From Thermoplasmata archaeon (GTDB taxonomy: Archaea > Thermoplasmatota > Thermoplasmata > Lutacidiplasmatales > UBA184): a stretch of DNA of 64,000 nucleotides. Location: positions 1 through 64,000 of the forward strand of contig DAHXNZ010000004.1 in NCBI GenBank assembly GCA_027365105.1, read 5' to 3'. Made by a program: the position numbers and the translations under genes. The notes below the pieces were generated by a model. The model ran no database searches and had not been told where the DNA came from. It saw nothing but the letters and a program-made list of their open reading frames with translations. Below are positions 59,878 through 64,000 of this stretch, in pieces (within the stretch, counting starts at the first letter, position 1; every line of letters begins with the position of its first letter).

Positions 59878-61026
59878 ATGGTCGATTTTTCCCTGACCCC
59901 GGACCAGGAGAGCCTCCGGGAGCTGGCGCGCAAATTTGCACGCAGCGAGATGGCCCCCCGAGCGGCGGAGGTGGACCGGACCGGGCGGTTCCCCGAGGAG
60001 ATCTACCGGAAGGCGTGGGAGCTCGGCCTCATGAACCTCAATGTGCCCGCCGAGTTCGGCGGGACCGGCCTCGGGCTCTTCGACCAGTGCCTGATTGTCG
60101 AGGAGCTCGCCTACGCCTGCGCCGGGATGACCACCTCGATCATCGCCAACTGCCTCGCCCTCGAACCGATCCTGCTGGGGGCCACGCCCGAGCAGAAGGA
60201 GCGATGGCTGCGGCCGTTCTGCGCGGACTACCACCTGGCGTCCTTCTGCCTGACCGAGCCGAGCGGCGGGAGTGATGCGGCCGCGCTCAAGACCCGGGCG
60301 CGCCGGTCGGGCGACGACTACCTCCTGACCGGGGAGAAATGCTTCATCACCAACGCCCCCCACGCCGCCCTCTTCACCGTCTTCGCGACGCTTGACCCTG
60401 CGCTCCGCCACAAGGGGATCACCGCCTTCGTCGTGCCCCGGGACGCGGTCGGCCTCGTCCCCGGCCGTGAGGAGGAGAAGATGGGCCATCGGGCCAGTGC
60501 GACCAGCACCGTCCGCTTCGACGAGGTCCGGGTGCCGGCGGCCGACCGGTTGGGGGCCGAAGGGGAGGGATTCTCCCTGGCGATGCGGACCCTCGACCAG
60601 ACCCGGACCCCGATCGGGGCGATGGCGACGGGGATCTCTCAGGCCGCGCTCGACCTGGCCGCCCGGTACGCGCTCCAGCGGACCACCTTCGGAAAGCCGA
60701 TCGCCGAACACCAGGCGATCCAGGCGAAGCTCGCGACGATGGCCCAGCAGCTCACCGCTTCCCGGCTTCTTACGTGGTTGGCGGCCTGGACGATCGACGG
60801 CGGCGCCCGGGGGACCTTGGAGTCGTCGATCGCCAAGTGTTTCTCCTCCGATGCGGCACTGCGGGTCGCCGATGAGGCGATCCAGACCTTCGGCGGGTAC
60901 GGCTACATGAAGGAGTACCCCGTCGAGAAGCTGCTCCGGGACGCCAAGCTCACCCAGATCTACGAGGGCGCCAACGAGATCCAACGCATCGTGACGGCCC
61001 GAGAACTCCTCAAACGCTACGCCTGA
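59878..61026 (+). CDS. Acyl-CoA dehydrogenase
   Basis: 382 residues. Seen: LTPDQESLRELARKFARSEM, ASFCLTEPSGGSDAAAL, KCFITNAPHAALFTVFATLD, YALQRTTFGKPIAEHQAIQA, TFGGYGYMKEYPVEKLLRDA and IYEGANEIQRIVTARELL with the candidate catalytic Glu. Belongs to the short/medium-chain group. Directly followed by etfB and etfA, which accept its electrons, so the three genes form one beta-oxidation or amino-acid-degradation electron-transfer unit. Confidence 0.95.
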   Translation: MVDFSLTPDQESLRELARKFARSEMAPRAAEVDRTGRFPEEIYRKAWELGLMNLNVPAEFGGTGLGLFDQCLIVEELAYACAGMTTSIIANCLALEPILLGATPEQKERWLRPFCADYHLASFCLTEPSGGSDAAALKTRARRSGDDYLLTGEKCFITNAPHAALFTVFATLDPALRHKGITAFVVPRDAVGLVPGREEEKMGHRASATSTVRFDEVRVPAADRLGAEGEGFSLAMRTLDQTRTPIGAMATGISQAALDLAARYALQRTTFGKPIAEHQAIQAKLATMAQQLTASRLLTWLAAWTIDGGARGTLESSIAKCFSSDAALRVADEAIQTFGGYGYMKEYPVEKLLRDAKLTQIYEGANEIQRIVTARELLKRYA

Positions 61027-61036
61027 GCGGTGCCCC

Positions 61037-61813
61037 ATGGAGATCGCGGTCTGCGTGAAGCCGGTCCCCGACCCCGACACCCGGCTCCGGGCCTCTCCCG
61101 ACCAGCGGACGTTGGATCCGGAGGGGGTCAAGTATGTGCTCGCGGGGTACGATGAATCGGCGGTCGAGCAGGGGCTGCTCCTCCGGGAGCAGATTCCAGG
61201 GAGCGCCGTCCGGGCCTTCGCGTTCGGGCCGGCCCCGCGGGCACCCGAGATTCTCCGGAGTTGCCTCGCCCTCGGCTGCGACTCGGCCACCCATGTGGCG
61301 GCGAACGAACCGGTGGACGATCCCCTGGTCGTGGCGGCCGCGCTCGGGACCGTCCTGGGCTCGCGGCCCGCCGACCTGATCCTTGTCGGGAAGCAGGCGC
61401 TGGACGACGAGGAGGGCCTGGTCGCTCCGGCGCTCGGCGCGCTGCTCGACCGGCCATCGTTCTCCTCGGTGACCGATCTGCGCTGGAGCCCCGACCGGGC
61501 CCGGTTCAGCTTCCGCCGCTCGACCGAGGTCGAGGTCGAACGCTGGGAGGCACCCCCACCGCTGGTCCTCGGGCTCCAGCAGGCATGGAACGATCCGCGC
61601 ACCGCGAAACTGCCCAACGTCCTCAAGGCCCGTCGGATGCCGATCGAGTCGGTTCCGGCCGCCCCGGGAGCCGCCGCCGGCCGCAGCGTCCCGCTCCGAT
61701 TCGATCTCCCGGCGCCCCGCGCGGGCGCCCGAATGATTGAGTACTCGACCCCGGCGGAGGCGGCCGAGCGCCTGGTCCGGATCCTCCGGGAGGAGGCGAA
61801 GGTCTTTCCATGA
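61037..61813 (+). CDS. etfB: Electron transfer flavoprotein beta subunit
   Basis: 258 residues. Seen: [40 protein letters not shown], the AMP/FAD-binding [20 protein letters not shown] and [15 protein letters not shown]. Pairs with EtfA to carry electrons from acyl-CoA dehydrogenase to the quinone pool. ATG 10 nt after the dehydrogenase stop; the stop overlaps etfA by 4 nt. Confidence 0.93.
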   Translation: MEIAVCVKPVPDPDTRLRASPDQRTLDPEGVKYVLAGYDESAVEQGLLLREQIPGSAVRAFAFGPAPRAPEILRSCLALGCDSATHVAANEPVDDPLVVAAALGTVLGSRPADLILVGKQALDDEEGLVAPALGALLDRPSFSSVTDLRWSPDRARFSFRRSTEVEVERWEAPPPLVLGLQQAWNDPRTAKLPNVLKARRMPIESVPAAPGAAAGRSVPLRFDLPAPRAGARMIEYSTPAEAAERLVRILREEAKVFP

Positions 61814-62793
61814 CGCCGGCCATCCTCGTCATCGGGGAACTCCGGGAGGACAAACCGACCGACGCCTCCCGGGAGGCGGCCGGGGTCGCCCGCCGTCTCG
61901 TCGGGGACGCCCCGGTCATGGGCCTTCTGATCGGGAGCCCGGTGGAGCCCGCTGCGGCCGGGTGGTGCCGGGACGGCGTCGACACGGTGCGATGGCTCGC
62001 CGAGCCCCCGGCCGGGGGGCGGCTCGCCGGCGCGCTGGTCCCGAGCCTCCTCGCGCTGCTCTCCGAGGGCTCGATCGAACTGGTCCTGCTGCCGTCGACC
62101 GGCTTCGGACGCGAGCTCGCGGGAGCGCTGGCCGCCCGGTGGGATGCGGGCGCGGCCACCGGCGTGACGGCCATCACGCGCACGGCCGAGGGCTGGGAGG
62201 TCCGGCGGCCGGTCTTTGGCGGTCGGGCCACGGAGACCCGGATCCTGTCCGGCCCCCGCGCGGTGGTCGCCCTGCGGCCCCGATCGTTCCCGGCGCCCGA
62301 GCCTCGGGAGGCCCCCGCGGCCGCGGCCGTCCAGGCGGTCGTGGCCCCCGGCCCCTGGGCGGCCGGTCCGACGCGGATCGGGAGCGAACCGGTCGTCTCG
62401 GGCGGGGGACCGGCCCTCGGCGACGCGCCGATCGTGGTGGCCGGGGGGCGCGGCGTCGGATCGTCCGACCAGTTTCGGCTCATCGAGGAACTGGCCGGTG
62501 CGCTGGACGCGGCGGTCGGCGCCTCGCGCGCCGTCACCGATGCGGGCTGGCGGCCGGCGAGCCTGCAGGTCGGTCAGACCGGTCGGACCGTCACCCCGCA
62601 GCTGTACATCGCCGTGGGGATCTCGGGGGCGATCCAGCATGTCGTCGGCATGATCGGTTCCCGGGTGATCGTCGCGATCAACTCCGATCCCTCGGCGCCA
62701 ATCTTCAAGGTCGCCGACTACGGCATCGTGGGCGATCTCCTCCAGATCGTTCCGGCCCTGACGGCGGAGATCCGTCGGGTACGGGGTCGCTGA
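61810..62793 (+). CDS. etfA: Electron transfer flavoprotein alpha subunit
   Basis: 327 residues. Seen: C-terminal FAD domain with [60 protein letters not shown] and [20 protein letters not shown]. The N-terminal half is the nucleotide-binding-like domain. ATGA overlap with etfB indicates coupled translation and a 1:1 heterodimer. Confidence 0.95.
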   Translation: MTPAILVIGELREDKPTDASREAAGVARRLVGDAPVMGLLIGSPVEPAAAGWCRDGVDTVRWLAEPPAGGRLAGALVPSLLALLSEGSIELVLLPSTGFGRELAGALAARWDAGAATGVTAITRTAEGWEVRRPVFGGRATETRILSGPRAVVALRPRSFPAPEPREAPAAAAVQAVVAPGPWAAGPTRIGSEPVVSGGGPALGDAPIVVAGGRGVGSSDQFRLIEELAGALDAAVGASRAVTDAGWRPASLQVGQTGRTVTPQLYIAVGISGAIQHVVGMIGSRVIVAINSDPSAPIFKVADYGIVGDLLQIVPALTAEIRRVRGR

Positions 62794-62814
62794 GCCGCCC
62801 TTCTGTCCGCCGGG

Positions 62815-63498
62815 TCACTGCGTCTTTGCCGGCGGGAGTTCCGGCCGGTCCGACGGGCCGGGTTCGATCGGCCCCGGCGCGGCCGGCGGGGCGGTCCTCG
62901 GCGGCGCCGCCGTGCCGCCGGCGAGGAGCCTCGCGCGCGAGTCCTCGATCACCTTCTGGAACCGGAACGGATGCGGGATTCCTTGCCAGTCCTGGTTGCC
63001 GAGGGAGGCGCCCGACTCCGAGCTCACGCGCATCGTCCCGTAGCGGAGAAGCCGCTGGCCCACCGACTGATGGACGTCGACTCCGCGGAGTTGGAGGATC
63101 GGCATCTCCTCGAAGTTCCGGGAGAAGATCCCGCGCTGCAGCACGACCCGGGTGGTCGTCACCGCGTAGACGGTCGAGATCCACCGCAGGTACCGGTCGA
63201 GCAGCCCGAGGAGGGCGCCGAGCAGGAGGAGCAGGAACGGGATGAGAAGGTAGGTTCCCGGGCTGACCCCGAAGAGGACCGGTCCGCGCGCAAAGAAGGC
63301 GGTCAGGTAGGGGAACGCCGGCCAGCCCGGGCGGACCGCCGCGGCGGCATACGCCAGGATCCCGAAGACGATCGAGGCGGCGACCGATTTCGGCAGATAG
63401 AAGAGCGCGGTCCCGCGCGTCTCGGCGAGCAGCCGCTCCTCTTCGGCCAGGTAGCGGGCCTTGAAGTGCCGGGGCGTGATGGGAGTGAGCGGGATCAT
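62815..63498 (-). CDS. PH-domain (bPH2/YdbS-like) membrane protein
   Basis: About 227 residues. Two to three membrane helices (FYLPKSVAASIVFGILAYAA, LIPFLLLLLGALLGLLDRYL) followed by a bacterial-type PH domain (ISTVYAVTTTRVVLQRGIFS, EEMPILQLRGVDVHQSVGQR, YGTMRVSSESGA) and a Pro-rich tail. Resembles DUF304/YdbS-YdbT proteins of unknown function. ATG 63498 (MIPLTPIT) is chosen because the longer frame has no membrane or PH similarity. It diverges from the amidohydrolase. Confidence 0.75.
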   Translation of the reverse strand: MIPLTPITPRHFKARYLAEEERLLAETRGTALFYLPKSVAASIVFGILAYAAAAVRPGWPAFPYLTAFFARGPVLFGVSPGTYLLIPFLLLLLGALLGLLDRYLRWISTVYAVTTTRVVLQRGIFSRNFEEMPILQLRGVDVHQSVGQRLLRYGTMRVSSESGASLGNQDWQGIPHPFRFQKVIEDSRARLLAGGTAAPPRTAPPAAPGPIEPGPSDRPELPPAKTQ

Positions 63499-63580
63499 CC
63501 GGGCACCTAATGAGCCCTCCTTGATAAGCCATGTCGCCCGCCGGCAGGAACCCAAATACCGCCGGTCGTTCGGTCCGCGC

Positions 63581-64000
63581 ATGGGCGTGACCGATTGCCA
63601 CATCCACATCAACCCGATCTGGGAGATGCGACCCGAGGCCCGTCGGCGGCTCGAACTCGCCTCCGGCCTCGAATCGATGCTGAGGCACCCCGAGGAACTG
63701 ATCGCCTACCTCGACCGGGCCGGGGTCGAACGGGCGGTCCTCATCAACTACGTGGCCCCGGAGGTCATCGGCTACAGCGAGGCCGCCAACGACTTCGTCG
63801 CCGAGTATGTCCGCGCCGATCCCGAGCGGCTGATCGCCGTCGGAGGCATCGGGACCGGCCACCGCTCGCCCGGCGCCCGGGTCCGCGAACTCGTGGAGCG
63901 CCTCGGCATCCGCGGCATCAAGATCCATCCCCCCCACCAACGCCTCTACCCGGACGCCTACCGGACGGGGGAGTGGCCCGAGCTTCGGGAGGTCTACGAG
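63581..64000 (+). CDS. Amidohydrolase (COG2159-type TIM barrel), partial
   Basis: First 140 residues; the gene runs off the window. Seen: N-terminal metal motif TDCHIHINP (HxH), ELIAYLDRAGVERAVLINYV, FVAEYVRADPERLIAVGGIG and LGIRGIKIHPPHQ with the Lys and His typical of amidohydrolase-2 enzymes (metal-dependent hydrolases or decarboxylases). Substrate unknown. ATG 63581 follows a short GC-rich gap with a CCAAATACC patch near 63551-63559. Confidence 0.8.
   Translation, partial: MGVTDCHIHINPIWEMRPEARRRLELASGLESMLRHPEELIAYLDRAGVERAVLINYVAPEVIGYSEAANDFVAEYVRADPERLIAVGGIGTGHRSPGARVRELVERLGIRGIKIHPPHQRLYPDAYRTGEWPELREVYE

Overview
ORGANISM. The window is high-GC archaeal DNA. Diagnostic genes are sn-glycerol-1-phosphate dehydrogenase (archaeal lipids), the archaea-only GatD/GatE amidotransferase, the ftsZ-secE-spt5-rpl11 cluster, RPA with its partner, a Hel308 helicase, an Orc1/Cdc6-like gene, UPF0179 and NFACT/RqcH. 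TATA boxes about 26 nt before start codons (many transcripts look leaderless), a thiamine-pyrophosphate riboswitch and surface proteins with 'FTESGL' repeats point to an uncultured, GC-rich member of the Thermoplasmatota. This assignment is inferred from gene content. Two acyl-CoA dehydrogenases, EtfAB, aconitase, NAD-type isocitrate dehydrogenase and a membrane cupredoxin suggest a heterotroph that oxidises organic or fatty acids and respires.

LAYOUT. 1-24.5 kb is core chromosome: queE, G1P dehydrogenase, UPF0179, tRNA-Pro, a VOC protein, an HVO_0476-type zinc protein, NFACT, an acyl-CoA dehydrogenase, a PadR regulator, Hel308, a degenerate Orc1/Cdc6, isocitrate dehydrogenase, a GT-C-like membrane protein, MptE, ftsZ-secE-spt5-rpl11, Hsp20, phosphoglycolate phosphatase, gatDE and tRNA-Arg. 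24.6-37.45 kb is an integrated mobile element. It sits in the 3' end of tRNA-Arg and is bounded by an 18-bp direct repeat (24588-24605 and 37436-37453). It carries a tyrosine integrase, a D5/SF3 helicase inside an operon of very small unknown genes, a serine recombinase, an IS66 transposase, zinc-ribbon membrane proteins and a Panacea-type toxin-antitoxin pair. 37.45-41.98 kb is bounded by a third copy of the same repeat and looks like a second, decayed tandem insertion, holding a broken IS630 transposase and a large beta-propeller surface protein. 42-43.6 kb is gene-poor. 43.6-64 kb returns to core chromosome: cupredoxin-DoxX pair, aconitase, riboswitch-controlled thiamine ABC transporter, PdxS, GT4 glycosyltransferase, PyrF, RPA operon, a C/D-box sRNA, an FKBP isomerase, a COG1340 coiled-coil protein, LarB, acyl-CoA dehydrogenase with EtfBA, a PH-domain membrane protein and the start of an amidohydrolase.

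HOW IT FITS TOGETHER. Acyl-CoA dehydrogenases pass electrons to EtfAB; aconitase and isocitrate dehydrogenase supply TCA flux; the cupredoxin-DoxX operon may belong to the terminal part of respiration. Most unusual features: tRNA-Arg and tRNA-Pro both carry a roughly 30-35 nt hairpin insertion in the D-loop; Spt5 has an extra N-terminal beta-sandwich domain; the Orc1/Cdc6 homologue lacks the P-loop lysine; and the mobile element carries phased 9-bp GGACA repeats inside the 3' ends of its integrase and helicase genes.
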